Assembly (NCBI GenBank): GCA_963678585.2
Contig: CAXXGA010000001.1
Span: 372,001-436,000, forward strand
From: Breoghania sp963678585
Lineage (GTDB): Bacteria > Pseudomonadota > Alphaproteobacteria > Rhizobiales > Stappiaceae
Length of the DNA: 64,000 bases
Direction: 5' to 3'
Shown here: positions 33,316-43,277 of the stretch, one piece after another
Layout: every line of letters starts with the position of its first letter
Position numbering within the stretch: the stretch's first letter is position 1
The notes under the pieces: generated by a model
The model's input: only the letters and a program-made list of their open reading frames with translations
Told to the model about the DNA's origin: nothing
The model's database searches: none
Position numbers and translations under genes: made by a program

Positions 33316-35772
33316 ATGGATGCCGCACTTCCGGTCGATGAGGTTCTGCCGGACCTTCTGACAGCACTCGACGCCACGCCGAACGCCGTCCTCGTGGCGG
33401 CGCCCGGTGCCGGCAAGACCACGCGCGTGCCGTTGGCCCTGCTTGATGCCGGCTGGCGCGGCGACGGTCGCATTCTGGTGCTGGAGCCCCGCCGTCTGGC
33501 GGCCCGCGCCGCTGCCCGGCGCATGGCGCAGACGCTTGGCGAGAAGGCAGGCGAGACGGTCGGCTATCGGATGCGCATGGAGACGAAGGTTTCCGCCCGC
33601 ACGCGCATCGAGGTCGTCACCGAGGGCGTCTTTGCCCGGATGATCCTCAACGAGCCGGACCTGCCGGGCGTTTCCGCCATTATCTTCGACGAATTTCACG
33701 AGCGCAGCCTCGACGGCGATCTGGGGCTGGCGCTGGCGCTCGACGTGCAATCGGCGCTGCGCGAGGATCTGCGGCTTCTGGTGATGTCGGCAACACTCGA
33801 TGCAGCGAAGGTCGCAAGCCTTCTGAATGATGCCCCCGTCATCGAGAGCAAGGGCCGGATGTTCCCGGTGGAGACCCGCTATCTCGGTCGCGACAGCGGC
33901 CAGCGGATCGAGGCGGATACGGTGAAGGCCGTGCGCAAGGCGCTTGCCGAGGAGACGGGCTCCATCCTCGTGTTCCTGCCCGGTCAGGGCGAGATCCGCC
34001 GCGTGGCCGAGGCGCTTTGCGAAAAGACGCCCGCGGGCGTGGTGATCGCCCCGCTTTACGGCGCGCTGACGGGCAAGGAACAGGATGCCGCGATCCGGCC
34101 TGCGGAGGCAGGCAGCCGCAAGGTGGTGCTCGCCACCTCCATCGCCCAGACCTCGCTCACCATCGAGGGCGTGCGCATCGTCATCGATACCGGGCTTGCC
34201 CGCGTACCGCGCTATGAGCCCTCAACCGGGCTGACCCGGCTTGAGACGGTGAAGGTCTCGCGCGCTTCCGCCGACCAGCGCCGGGGACGTGCGGGACGAA
34301 CGGAGCCGGGCGTGTGCTACCGCCTCTGGGACAAGGCGCAGACCCTGTCGCTCGCCGAGCACGACCGGCCGGAAATCCTGGAAGCCGATCTTGCGCAACT
34401 GGTGCTGGATCTCGCCCAGTGGGGCGCGCGCGAGACGGACGCCCTCGCCTTCCCCGATGCCCCGCCCGCAGGCGCATGGGCGGAGGCCAAGTCCCTGCTT
34501 CGCGATCTCGATGCGCTGGACGAGGAAGGCCGGGTGACCGCCGACGGCGAGGCCCTCGCCCGCCTGCCGCTTCATCCCCGCCTTGCCCATATGGTTCTCA
34601 GCGCCTCCGGGCGATCTGCCGGACGGCTTGCGGCGGAGATCGCGGTGATCCTTTCCGAACGCGGACTGGGCGGGACGACGCCGGACCTGCGCGAACGGCT
34701 GCGGCGTCTGCGCCGTGACGGCAGTCAACGGGCCAAGGACGGTCGTGCGCTTGCCGTCCAATGGCTGAAGCGGATCGACGCCAAACCGGGCGAGGCCAAT
34801 GAGGAAGAGGCTGGCCGGGTGCTGGCGCTCGCCTTTCCCGACCGGATCGCGCAAGGCCGCGGCCCGCGCGGTTCGTTCCGGCTTGCCAACGGGCGCGGCG
34901 CGATGCTTGAGGAAACCGACGCCATGGCGGGCGAGCCGTTTCTCGCGGTTGCCGAGGTGCAGGGCAGCGCCCAGCGCGCGCGTATCCTGCTGGCCGCCCC
35001 GATTTCGCGCGAGGAGATCGAGGAAGATTTCGCGGCCCATATCGTCACCGAGGAAGAGGTCGCCCTGCAATCGGGCTCGCAGAGCGTGCGGGCGACCCGC
35101 GTGCGGCGGTTGGGCAAGGTGGTGCTTTCGGAAACCCGGATCGACAATCCGGACCCGGAGCTCGTCGCCCGCGCGCTCATCCATGCGGTTCGCGCCAAGG
35201 GCGTTTCGCGGCTTTCCTGGTCGAAGGACCAGAACCGGCTGCGCGCCCGGATCGGCTATCTCCATGACAATCTCGGCGATCCATGGCCCGATGTGAGCGA
35301 TGCGCATCTGCAGGAAACGCTCGATGACTGGCTCGCGCCCTATCTCGCGGGCGCGCGATCGCTCTCCGATATCGATGCGGGGCTTCTGGGGCAGGCGCTC
35401 GGCGGGATCGTACCATGGGGGCAGACGTCGGAAATCGACCGTCTCGCGCCCAGCCATTTCGAGGCGCCGACCGGCTCGCGCGTTCCCATCGATTACGGGG
35501 CCGATCCGGGCCCGCGGATTTCGATCCGCGTGCAGGAGCTTTTCGGGCTTTCCCGCCATCCGTCCGTTGCCGACGGGCGCATTCCGCTGATCGTGGAGCT
35601 TCTGTCGCCCGCCCATCGGCCGATCCAGCTGACCCGCGATCTTCCCGGTTTCTGGGCAGGATCGTGGACGGATGTGAAGGCGGAGATGAAGGGGAGATAC
35701 CCGAAGCATCCCTGGCCCGACGATCCGGCAAGCGCGGAGGCGACACGGCGGGTAAAACCGCGTAACGGTTAG
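33316..35772 (+). CDS. hrpB: ATP-dependent RNA helicase HrpB
   Basis: 818 residues from the ATG at 33316. DEAH-type helicase motifs in order: AAPGAGKTTRVPLALL (Walker A), LEPRRLAARAAARRM, DEFHERSLDGDLGLAL (motif II), VMSATLDA (motif III), LVFLPGQGEIRRV, VLATSIAQTSLTIEGV and DQRRGRAGRTEPGVCYRLW (motif VI). An HrpB-specific C-terminal region follows, ending in PKHPWPDDPA, a hallmark of the family. The cellular role of HrpB is poorly defined. It is the third gene of the mgsA-glk-hrpB run. Confidence 0.97.
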   Translation: MDAALPVDEVLPDLLTALDATPNAVLVAAPGAGKTTRVPLALLDAGWRGDGRILVLEPRRLAARAAARRMAQTLGEKAGETVGYRMRMETKVSARTRIEVVTEGVFARMILNEPDLPGVSAIIFDEFHERSLDGDLGLALALDVQSALREDLRLLVMSATLDAAKVASLLNDAPVIESKGRMFPVETRYLGRDSGQRIEADTVKAVRKALAEETGSILVFLPGQGEIRRVAEALCEKTPAGVVIAPLYGALTGKEQDAAIRPAEAGSRKVVLATSIAQTSLTIEGVRIVIDTGLARVPRYEPSTGLTRLETVKVSRASADQRRGRAGRTEPGVCYRLWDKAQTLSLAEHDRPEILEADLAQLVLDLAQWGARETDALAFPDAPPAGAWAEAKSLLRDLDALDEEGRVTADGEALARLPLHPRLAHMVLSASGRSAGRLAAEIAVILSERGLGGTTPDLRERLRRLRRDGSQRAKDGRALAVQWLKRIDAKPGEANEEEAGRVLALAFPDRIAQGRGPRGSFRLANGRGAMLEETDAMAGEPFLAVAEVQGSAQRARILLAAPISREEIEEDFAAHIVTEEEVALQSGSQSVRATRVRRLGKVVLSETRIDNPDPELVARALIHAVRAKGVSRLSWSKDQNRLRARIGYLHDNLGDPWPDVSDAHLQETLDDWLAPYLAGARSLSDIDAGLLGQALGGIVPWGQTSEIDRLAPSHFEAPTGSRVPIDYGADPGPRISIRVQELFGLSRHPSVADGRIPLIVELLSPAHRPIQLTRDLPGFWAGSWTDVKAEMKGRYPKHPWPDDPASAEATRRVKPRNG

Positions 35773-35805
35773 GGGCTCAGGCAAAAGGAACGGGGGAACC
35801 GGCGG

Positions 35806-36300
35806 ATGGGTGGAAACTGGACGAAACGGCTGCTGTGGCTCGTGATCCTTGCAACGGGGGTGGGGGCCGCCGGGCTTATCGCCGTCGATGTGATGCTGAC
35901 CGCCCCGCCGATCACCCGCACCACGTTTGAAACCATGCCTATGGCTGAGCCGCAGATGCTCTCCGATCTCATGCCGGACGAGGCGGACACCGTCTGCCTT
36001 GTGCCGCCGCACGAAAAGCGCGTGCCGGATAATGCCCGCGATGCAAAAGCCATCAACGGCTACCTGATCAGCCGCACCTATGGCGGCGATGCCACCCATT
36101 GGGCGCTCGTCGTGAAGATCGGCAACCGCTTCGCGCTGACGCGGTTCGAGCGCAGCGAGAAGCTCGACATCGCATGGGGGGATGAGGTGGCCGGGCTGGA
36201 TCTGCCGGAAGGCTTTGCGCCCGCCACGTGTGCGGAAGGCCACGCGGCGGCGCTTCTCAAGACCGACGAGGCGCGGGTTGTGTTCGGGGTGGTGAAATAG
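35806..36300 (+). CDS. Hypothetical single-pass membrane protein
   Basis: 164 residues with one N-terminal hydrophobic segment (LLWLVILATGVGAAGLIAVDVML, about 9-32), likely a membrane anchor or uncleaved signal. The remaining 130 residues are a small soluble domain with VCLVPPHEKR and YLISRTYGGDATHWALVVKIGNRFALTRFE, probably mixed alpha/beta. Two Cys (about 66 and 146) could pair if the domain is periplasmic. I do not recognise the family. It begins 33 bases after hrpB and is likely co-transcribed. Codon use matches its neighbours. Confidence 0.65.
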   Translation: MGGNWTKRLLWLVILATGVGAAGLIAVDVMLTAPPITRTTFETMPMAEPQMLSDLMPDEADTVCLVPPHEKRVPDNARDAKAINGYLISRTYGGDATHWALVVKIGNRFALTRFERSEKLDIAWGDEVAGLDLPEGFAPATCAEGHAAALLKTDEARVVFGVVK

Positions 36301-36335
36301 GCGGGAGTTTGGCGCGAATTGCCGAGTTTGCGGCC

Positions 36336-36460
36336 GATCCTTCGAGACGCCCGCCTGCGCGGGCTCCTCAGGATGACGTTCAGTGTGGGGCTTGTTCCGT
36401 CAATCCATCTACACACTCAACGTCATCCTGAGGAGGCCTGATAAGGCCGTCTCGAAGGAT
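36336..36460. repeat. Palindromic intergenic repeat, copy B (intact)
   Basis: Two long inverted arms, 36336-36380 and 36419-36460, end in CTTCGAGAC/GTCTCGAAG and meet through CAGGATGACGTT/AACGTCATCCTG around a 38-base loop. It lies between the convergent hypothetical gene and putA and could act as a bidirectional terminator. It is the intact counterpart of the IS-disrupted copy at 29494-30553. Confidence 0.88.
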
Positions 36461-36500
36461 GGGCCACGCACTCCTGACACGCGGCCTACTCCGATATCGC

Positions 36501-39500
36501 CTATTCCTCGGCCTGCGCCAGAAGGCTGGCGTTACCGCCCGCCGCGGAGGTGTTGATCGAGATCACCTGCTCCTGCGCGAAGCGTTGCAGGTAGTTCGGC
36601 CCGCCCGCCTTGGGGCCGGTGCCGGAAAGACCGGAGCCACCGAAGGGCTGGGTGCCGACAACCGCGCCGATGATGTTGCGGTTCACATAGACATTGCCCA
36701 CTGACAACGCATCCACCACCTGATTGACGGTGGTGTCGATGCGGCTGTGAACGCCGAGCGTCAGGCCGTAACCGGTGGCGGCGATCTTCTCGATCACCTC
36801 GCCCAGCTTTTCCGCCTTGTAGCGATAGACATGGAGAACGGGGCCGAAGACCTCGCGCTCCAGCGCTTCCGGTCGGTCAAGCTCGATGATATGCGGCGGC
36901 ATCCAGCTTCCGCCGGTAAAATCCCCGCCGGGAGCCTCGCCCGCATAGACCACTTTCTGCTTCGACCGCATCGTGTCGATATGAGTTCGGATGCGGTCGC
37001 GGGCTTCGCGATCGATGACGGGACCGACATCGGTTTCGACCTTGCGCGGATCGCCAAGGCGCAACTCGGCGGCTGCGCCTGAAATCATCTCCAGCATGCG
37101 GTCGGCGACGCCGTCCTGCACGAAGAGAAGCCTGAGCGCCGAACAACGCTGACCGGCGGAGCGGAAGGCCGACATGACCACATCGTCGGTGACCTGTTCC
37201 GGCAGCGCCGTGGCATCGACGATCATGGCGTTGATGCCGCCCGTCTCCGCAATGAGCGGCACGATGGGCCCGTCCTTGGCGGCAAGCGCGCGGTTGATGA
37301 CCTGAGCCGTCGCCGTGGAGCCGGTAAAGGCCACGCCCGCAATGCGCGGATCGTCGACCAGCGCGGCGCCGATAGCCGGGCCGCCGGGCACGAACTGCAG
37401 CGCATCGACGGGAACGCCCGCCTCGTGCAGCAGGCGCACGGCCTCAAAGGCAATCAGCGGGGTTTGCGGCGCGGGCTTGGCGATGACGGCGTTACCCGCA
37501 ACAAGGCTTGCGGAAACCTGCCCCAGAAAGATCGCCAACGGGAAATTCCACGGCGAGATGCACAGGAACACGCCACGCCCGCGGAAGCGATAGCGGTTTT
37601 CCTCGCCCGTGGGGCCGGGCATCAGCTTGCCTGCGCCAAAGAGCGAACGCGCCTCGGCTGCGTAGTAGCGACAGAAATCCACCGCCTCGCGGATTTCCGC
37701 GATGCCGTCAGCCTGCGTCTTGCCCGCTTCCACGGCCAGAAGCGCCATCAGGCGGTCGCGGTTTTCTTCCAGAAGGTCGGCCATGCGTTCCAGAGCGACC
37801 GCACGACCTTCCACGGGCATGCGCGACCATGCGCTGAAGCCCTTGGCGGCGCTGTCGATGGCTGCGACCGCTTCTTGCCCCGTGGCCTCGGCAACGGTGC
37901 CCGCAAGCGTGGTGCCGTCTACGGGCGAGAGGATGGGACGGGCCGCACCCTTGCCGGGTTTACCGCCAATCAGGGCAGTGGCATCGGCCATGGGAAAGCT
38001 CTGCTCAGCGATGCCTTGCGACAAGGCCTCGCGCTCGGCGGCGCAGCCGAATTCGACGCCTTCGGAATCCTTGCGAAGCCCATAGATCGCGTTGGGCATG
38101 ACGATGCCGCGATTGCGCGCGCTGCCCGGCTCGATCAGCGAGGCCGGCGACTTCAGCAGATCCCCGATCTTCACCTTCGGATTGCCGACAGCGGCGACGA
38201 AGGAGGAATTGGCTCCGTTTTCCAGAAGACGCCGGACCAGATAGGCCAACAGATCGCGGTGACCGCCGACAGGCGCATAGATGCGGCAGGGGTGGCCGTC
38301 TTCCTCCACGACCGCGCGGAAGAGGGATTCTCCCATGCCGTGCAGGCGCTGGAACTCGAAGCGGTCGGCGGGACCGGCAAATTCCAGAACCTGCGCGACC
38401 GTCAGCGCATTGTGGGTAGCGAACTGGGAATAGATCCGGTCGCGCGCCGCCAGCATGCGCCGGGCGCAGGCCATGTAGGAGAGATCGGACGCCGACTTGC
38501 GGGTGAAGACCGGGTAATCCTCAAGGCCCCGCTCCTGCGCGCGCTTGATCTCGGTATCCCAGTAGGCCCCCTTCACCAGCCGCACCATCAGGCGACGGTC
38601 ATGGGCTTCGGCCAGTTCACGGACGTAGCTGATAACCTGCGGCGCGCGCTTCAGATAGGCCTGAACGGCAAGGCCGAAGCCGTCCCAGCCTGCAAGCGAA
38701 CGGTCGGCAAGCGCTGCGGCGAAGACATCGAGCGAAAGTTCCAGCCGGTCGGCTTCCTCTGCATCGACGGTGAAATTCAGCTCATGCGCCTTGGCAAGCT
38801 GGGCAAGTTCGATAAGGCGCGGGGTCAGCGTGGCGAGAACCTCTTCCCCGTTGGCCGCCTCGTAGCGTGGATGGAGCGCGGAGAGCTTGACGGAAATGCC
38901 CGGACGATCCGGCAGCGGACGGTCGCCCGCGCGCCTGGCGATGGCGCGGATGCCATCCGCATAGCTTTCGAAATGGCGCAGCGCATCGGCGGACGTACGC
39001 GCGCCCTCGCCCAGCATGTCATAGGAATAGCGATAGCCCTTCGCCTCCATGGCGCGGGCGCGGTCCAGGGCCGGACCGATATTCTCGCCCAGCACGAACT
39101 GGTGGCCCAAAAGCCGCATGGCCTGACGGGTCGCAACCCGCATGGTCGGCATACCGAGGCGTTTGGTAAGCTGGCTCAGGATCGTGTCCGGCGTTTCGCC
39201 GGGATGGAGAAGGCGTGAAGAAATATCAAGCGCCCATGAGGAGGCGGAAACCAGCCATGTGTCGGATTTCGGCCTCTCGCCGCCAAGGCGCGCGGCGAGC
39301 TTGTCCTCGATCAGCTTGTCGGCGGTTGCCGCATCGGGCACGCGCAGCAAAGCTTCCGCCAGCACCATCAGCGCCAGACCTTCGCGCGTGGAAAGCCCGT
39401 AATCGCGCAGGAAATCCTCAACTCCGCCAAGGCCGGAACGGGTCGTGCGGATGGTATCGATATAGCGTTCCGCGGTCGCGTTGATCCTTTGCTCGGCCAG

Positions 39501-39629
39501 CGGGTCGAGCCGGGTCATCTCCTTCAGCTTCGCGACGACCTCATCGTCGTCGGGTGCATAATCTGCACGGAAAGGTGCGGGGCCGTTTTGAGAATATTCA
39601 TCGCCAGAAGACATCTTGTGCTGAAACAT
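36501..39629 (-). CDS. putA: Bifunctional proline dehydrogenase / L-glutamate gamma-semialdehyde dehydrogenase
   Basis: About 1042 residues from the ATG at 39629 (MFQHKMSSGDEYS); ATGs at 39659 and 39614 are alternatives. The N-terminal proline dehydrogenase barrel contains YSYDMLGEGARTSADA, ISVKLSALHPRYE, MVRLVKGAYWDTEIK and QFATHNALTVA. The C-terminal aldehyde dehydrogenase has CISPWNFPLAIFLGQ, AFTGSTATAQ, IAETGGINAMIVDATA and the catalytic Cys in SAGQRCSALRLL. It oxidises proline to glutamate through channelled P5C. There is no N-terminal ribbon-helix-helix DNA-binding domain, so it is a short type A PutA, which fits the separate divergent regulator. Confidence 0.97.
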   Translation of the reverse strand: MFQHKMSSGDEYSQNGPAPFRADYAPDDDEVVAKLKEMTRLDPLAEQRINATAERYIDTIRTTRSGLGGVEDFLRDYGLSTREGLALMVLAEALLRVPDAATADKLIEDKLAARLGGERPKSDTWLVSASSWALDISSRLLHPGETPDTILSQLTKRLGMPTMRVATRQAMRLLGHQFVLGENIGPALDRARAMEAKGYRYSYDMLGEGARTSADALRHFESYADGIRAIARRAGDRPLPDRPGISVKLSALHPRYEAANGEEVLATLTPRLIELAQLAKAHELNFTVDAEEADRLELSLDVFAAALADRSLAGWDGFGLAVQAYLKRAPQVISYVRELAEAHDRRLMVRLVKGAYWDTEIKRAQERGLEDYPVFTRKSASDLSYMACARRMLAARDRIYSQFATHNALTVAQVLEFAGPADRFEFQRLHGMGESLFRAVVEEDGHPCRIYAPVGGHRDLLAYLVRRLLENGANSSFVAAVGNPKVKIGDLLKSPASLIEPGSARNRGIVMPNAIYGLRKDSEGVEFGCAAEREALSQGIAEQSFPMADATALIGGKPGKGAARPILSPVDGTTLAGTVAEATGQEAVAAIDSAAKGFSAWSRMPVEGRAVALERMADLLEENRDRLMALLAVEAGKTQADGIAEIREAVDFCRYYAAEARSLFGAGKLMPGPTGEENRYRFRGRGVFLCISPWNFPLAIFLGQVSASLVAGNAVIAKPAPQTPLIAFEAVRLLHEAGVPVDALQFVPGGPAIGAALVDDPRIAGVAFTGSTATAQVINRALAAKDGPIVPLIAETGGINAMIVDATALPEQVTDDVVMSAFRSAGQRCSALRLLFVQDGVADRMLEMISGAAAELRLGDPRKVETDVGPVIDREARDRIRTHIDTMRSKQKVVYAGEAPGGDFTGGSWMPPHIIELDRPEALEREVFGPVLHVYRYKAEKLGEVIEKIAATGYGLTLGVHSRIDTTVNQVVDALSVGNVYVNRNIIGAVVGTQPFGGSGLSGTGPKAGGPNYLQRFAQEQVISINTSAAGGNASLLAQAEE

Positions 39630-39730
39630 GGTCACGTCAGGGTTCTCCAAACTGATCATTCGCCAAGATAACCCGAAGGTGATAGTGATATCCCCCAAAG
39701 GTGGACATTTTGGCAGGAGTTTTTCTGGAA

Positions 39731-40213
39731 ATGGACGACTTAATCGCGGTTTTCGCCGATCTCGACAAACTGGACCGGAAGATCCTCGGCGAGCTTCAGG
39801 TCGATGGCCGCATCACCACGACCCAGTTGGCCGAACGCATCGGGCTTTCCGCCACGGCCACGTCCGAGCGCGTGAAACGGCTGACCCGCGAGGGCTATAT
39901 CGTGGGTTTTTCCGCGAAACTCGACGCGGCGCGGATCGGGCTGGGCCTGCTTGTCTTCGTGGAAGTGAAGCTCGACCGCACCACGCCGGACGTGTTCGAC
40001 GCCTTCGCGGCTGCTGTCAACAAGGTGCCGGAAGTGCTCGAGTGCCACATGGTGGCAGGCGGGTTCGACTACCTTTTGAAAAGCCGCGTCGCCGATATGG
40101 CCGCCTATCGCACCTTCCTGTCCGACGTGGTTCTGAAGCTGCCGGGCGTGCGCGAAACCCACACCTACACGGTGATGGAAGAGGTGAAGGACACCACTGT
40201 CTTGCCGATCTGA
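39731..40213 (+). CDS. putR: Lrp/AsnC-family regulator, probable activator of putA
   Basis: 160 residues from the ATG at 39731 with AGGAG upstream; an in-frame GTG at 39701 is less likely. The N-terminal winged helix is DLDKLDRKILGELQVDGRIT then QLAERIGLSATATSERVKRL. The C-terminal RAM domain has VPEVLECHMVAGGFDYLLKSRV and LPGVRETHTYTVMEEVKDT. It is transcribed divergently from putA across about 100 bases, the same layout as the PutR-putA pair of Agrobacterium, where PutR activates putA in response to proline. The name is assigned by that context. Confidence 0.85.
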   Translation: MDDLIAVFADLDKLDRKILGELQVDGRITTTQLAERIGLSATATSERVKRLTREGYIVGFSAKLDAARIGLGLLVFVEVKLDRTTPDVFDAFAAAVNKVPEVLECHMVAGGFDYLLKSRVADMAAYRTFLSDVVLKLPGVRETHTYTVMEEVKDTTVLPI

Positions 40214-40344
40214 GGGGGCCTTTCTCCCGGATATCACCAAGCCGTGTGATGACCTTTACGCGACAAAATTACCGATCGACACTAAGCTCCTGCCAACAGC
40301 GGCCGCTTCGCCGCGGTCTCGTTGCTCGCAAAGGAGCTTTTCTG

Positions 40345-41565
40345 TTGTCCATCGTCCGCGCCGTAACGGCGATCCTTGCCGTAATCTTCATAAGCGTCAC
40401 CGCGGGCCGGGCCGCAGAACCGGACCCGGCGGACTGGGCCGGACTGACGGCGAAAGCACGGGGCGAGACGGTCTATTTCTATGCATGGGGCGGGGAGCCG
40501 CGTATCAACGCCTATATCGGATGGGCCGCCGATCAGGTGGCCGAGAAATACGGCATCGCCCTGAAACAGGTGAAGGTGGACGACACCTCCAGCGTCGTCA
40601 GCCGGGTGCTGGCGGAAAAGGCCGCGGGGCAGACATCGGGCGGGGCCATCGATCTCATCTGGATCAACGGCGAGAATTTCGCCGCCATGAAGCGCGAAGG
40701 GCTGCTTTTGAAGACCGGCTGGGCCGACAGGCTGCCCTCATGGAGACATGTCGATGTGGCGGGCAAGCCCACGGTCGTCAACGATTTCACCGTGCCGACC
40801 GACGGGCTGGAAGCACCCTGGGGCATGGCGCAGCTTGTCTTCATCCATGACACGGCGCGGCTTGAAAACCCGCCGCGCACACTGGCCGCCCTTCTTGACT
40901 GGGCAAAGGCCAATCCGGGCCGCTTCACCTATCCCCAGCCGCCCGATTTTCACGGCACGACCTTCCTGAAGCAGGCGCTCTACGCGGTGGCTCCAGACAG
41001 GGCCGCGCTTTCCAAGCCCGTGACCGACGAGAGTTTCGCGGTCGCCTCCGGACCGCTATTCGCGTATCTCGACGCGCTTCATCCCGCGCTCTGGCGCTCC
41101 GGCCGGGCTTTTCCCCAAAACAGCGCCGCGATGATGCAGCTTCTTGCCGACGGCGAGACCGGGATCGCCTTCAACTTCAATCCGGCCGCCGCATCCAACG
41201 CGATTGCCAACGGCGAGTTGCCGGAAACCGTGCGCACCTATGTTCTGGATGGCGGAACCATCGGCAACACGCATTTCGTGGCCATTCCCTTCAATTCAAG
41301 CGCACCCGCGGGCGCGATGGTCGTCGCCGATTTCCTGATGAGCCCGGAAGCGCAGGCGCACAAGCAGGACCCGAATGTCTGGGGCGATCCGACCGTTCTC
41401 GCCGTGGACAGTCTCCCCGAGGATGAAAAGGCGCGCTTCGATGCGCTCGATCTCGGCATCGCGACACTGACGCCCTCAGAACTTGGCCGGACCCTGCCCG
41501 AGCTGCACCCGAGCTGGACACCCCGGCTGGAACAGGCATGGTCGGCACGTTACGGCGTCGAATGA
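40345..41565 (+). CDS. YnjB-like ABC transporter substrate-binding protein
   Basis: 406 residues from a TTG at 40345, chosen because AAGGAG stands 8 bases before it and the result is a proper signal peptide (VRAVTAILAVIFISVTAGRAAE). The frame stays open for 700 bases upstream without any family sign. The mature part has VYFYAWGGEPRINAYIGWA, DLIWINGENFAAMK and IAFNFNPAAASNAI. These match the YnjB branch of extracellular solute-binding proteins, related to thiamine and iron binders; the ligand of YnjBCD is not established. The stop overlaps the permease start (ATGA). Confidence 0.85.
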   Translation: MSIVRAVTAILAVIFISVTAGRAAEPDPADWAGLTAKARGETVYFYAWGGEPRINAYIGWAADQVAEKYGIALKQVKVDDTSSVVSRVLAEKAAGQTSGGAIDLIWINGENFAAMKREGLLLKTGWADRLPSWRHVDVAGKPTVVNDFTVPTDGLEAPWGMAQLVFIHDTARLENPPRTLAALLDWAKANPGRFTYPQPPDFHGTTFLKQALYAVAPDRAALSKPVTDESFAVASGPLFAYLDALHPALWRSGRAFPQNSAAMMQLLADGETGIAFNFNPAAASNAIANGELPETVRTYVLDGGTIGNTHFVAIPFNSSAPAGAMVVADFLMSPEAQAHKQDPNVWGDPTVLAVDSLPEDEKARFDALDLGIATLTPSELGRTLPELHPSWTPRLEQAWSARYGVE

Positions 41566-43277
41566 CGGGGCAGACAGGCAAGCCCGGCCTTGCTCTTCAG
41601 CTTGCGCCGGGACTGACGGTTGCGCTTCTGATCCTGCCGGTTATCGCAGGGTTTGCAGGCGCCGCCCTTCCCGCATTTGGGTATCTGCCGGTTCTGGGCG
41701 GCGAGCATTTCTCGCTCGATCCCTGGCGGATGCTGATGGCGCAGCCCGGCATCTGGCGTTCCGCGATTTTCAGCTATCTGACGGCGCTTGCGGCCACCGC
41801 CCTGTCGCTGGGGCTCGTGCTCGGCTTCATCGGGGCGTGGAGCGAAACGCGGCTCTTTGCGCTGATGCACCGCGCGCTCTCGCCGCTTCTTTCCGTCCCC
41901 CATGCAGCCGCCGCCTTCGCGCTCGCCTTCCTGATCGCGCCGTCGGGCTGGATCATGCGGCTTCTGTCCCCGTGGGCGACGGGATTCGACCGGCCGCCGG
42001 ATGTGCTTATCCTGCACGATCCCCTGGGGCTTTCGATGATCGCGGGGCTCGTCGCCAAGGAAGCGCCCTTCCTGTTTCTCATGACGCTCGCCGCCCTGCC
42101 GCAGACGCAGGTTCCCCGCCACATGCAGGTCGCCGCCAGTTTCGGATACGGGCGGCTTGCGGGTTTCTTCAAGGTCGCGCTGCCGCAGATCTATCCGCAG
42201 ATCCGCCTGCCCGTTCTCGCCGTCATCGCCTACTCCTCCTCGGTGGTGGATGTGGCGATGATCCTCGGGCCGACGCTGCCCGCCCCGCTTGCGGTGCAAC
42301 TCACCCACTGGATGCGCGATCCCGATCTCGCCATGCGCTTTGCCGCGTCGGCTGGCGCGCTGCTTCAGGTGGGCGTGACGGCGGCGGCTATCCTGACATG
42401 GTTTGCCGGTGAAAGGCTTGCACGCCTTCTCCACCGGCGCTGGCGGGTGGACGGCGGACGCATGGCGGCAGACGGCGCGGCGCGCGCAGGGCTGGCCGCG
42501 GCGGCGCTCATCCTGATTGCGGCGATGGGGCTGGGGCTCGTCGTTCTCATTCTCTGGTCGGTCGCGGGCTTCTGGCCCTTCCCGGCAAGCCTGCCGCCAG
42601 CCGTCTCCTTGAAAACATGGGTGTCCGCGCTGCCGCAGATATCGGGCCCGACCGGCACGACGCTCTGGCTCGGCCTTGCCGCGACCGTCACCGCTCTCGT
42701 TCTGACCATCGCCTGCCTTGAGCGGGAGGTTCGCACCGGACGCAGGCCGCATCGGGCCGCGCTCGGGCTCATCTATGTGCCGCTTCTCGTGCCACAGGTG
42801 GCGTTTCTCTTCGGGCTGCAATTCCTGCTGATCGCCATGGGGCTGGGGACCAGCGGTGGCGCGCTCGCCTTCACCCATTTCCTCTTCGTGCTGCCTTACG
42901 TGTTCCTGTCGCTGGGCGATCCCTGGCGGGCGTGGGACCCACGCTATGCGCGCGCCGCGGCGAGTGTCGGAGCCGGGCAATCGCGGATCTTCTGGCGGGT
43001 GCGGCTTCCCATGCTGCTCGCCCCCGTTCTGACGGCGGCGGCTGTCGGCTTTGCGGTTTCCGTCGGCCAGTATCTGCCTACCCTGCTCATCGGCGGCGGG
43101 CGGTTCGCCACCCTCACCACCGAGGCGGTGGCGCTGGCGTCGGGCGGCAGCCGTCGCGTCATCGCCGTCTATGCGCTTTTGCAAATGGCGCTGCCGCTTG
43201 CGGGCTTCGTGCTTGCAACGGCGCTGCCCGCCATGCTCTTCAGGAACCGGCGCGACATGAGGCCGGGGCATGGGTGA
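41562..43277 (+). CDS. YnjC-like ABC transporter permease (fused double permease)
   Basis: 571 residues with about twelve membrane helices arranged as two homologous halves. Each half carries a BPD_transp_1-type EAA loop: HMQVAASFGYGRLAGFFKVALP (about 190-210) and YARAAASVGAGQSRIFWRVRLP (about 465-485). One polypeptide therefore provides both halves of the channel, as in YnjC, ThiP and FbpB types. It is coupled by overlap to the binding protein (4 bases) and to the ATPase (8 bases). Confidence 0.9.
   Translation: MTGQTGKPGLALQLAPGLTVALLILPVIAGFAGAALPAFGYLPVLGGEHFSLDPWRMLMAQPGIWRSAIFSYLTALAATALSLGLVLGFIGAWSETRLFALMHRALSPLLSVPHAAAAFALAFLIAPSGWIMRLLSPWATGFDRPPDVLILHDPLGLSMIAGLVAKEAPFLFLMTLAALPQTQVPRHMQVAASFGYGRLAGFFKVALPQIYPQIRLPVLAVIAYSSSVVDVAMILGPTLPAPLAVQLTHWMRDPDLAMRFAASAGALLQVGVTAAAILTWFAGERLARLLHRRWRVDGGRMAADGAARAGLAAAALILIAAMGLGLVVLILWSVAGFWPFPASLPPAVSLKTWVSALPQISGPTGTTLWLGLAATVTALVLTIACLEREVRTGRRPHRAALGLIYVPLLVPQVAFLFGLQFLLIAMGLGTSGGALAFTHFLFVLPYVFLSLGDPWRAWDPRYARAAASVGAGQSRIFWRVRLPMLLAPVLTAAAVGFAVSVGQYLPTLLIGGGRFATLTTEAVALASGGSRRVIAVYALLQMALPLAGFVLATALPAMLFRNRRDMRPGHG

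Noticed and set aside
34222..36243. Long minus-strand open frame opposite hrpB
   Set aside because: The plus strand has every HrpB helicase motif. The antisense frame has no recognisable domain and crosses two real genes.
39628..40344. Long N-terminal extension of the YnjB-like gene
   Set aside because: The open frame runs through putR and the intergenic region in another phase. The signal peptide and ribosome binding site place the start at TTG 40345.
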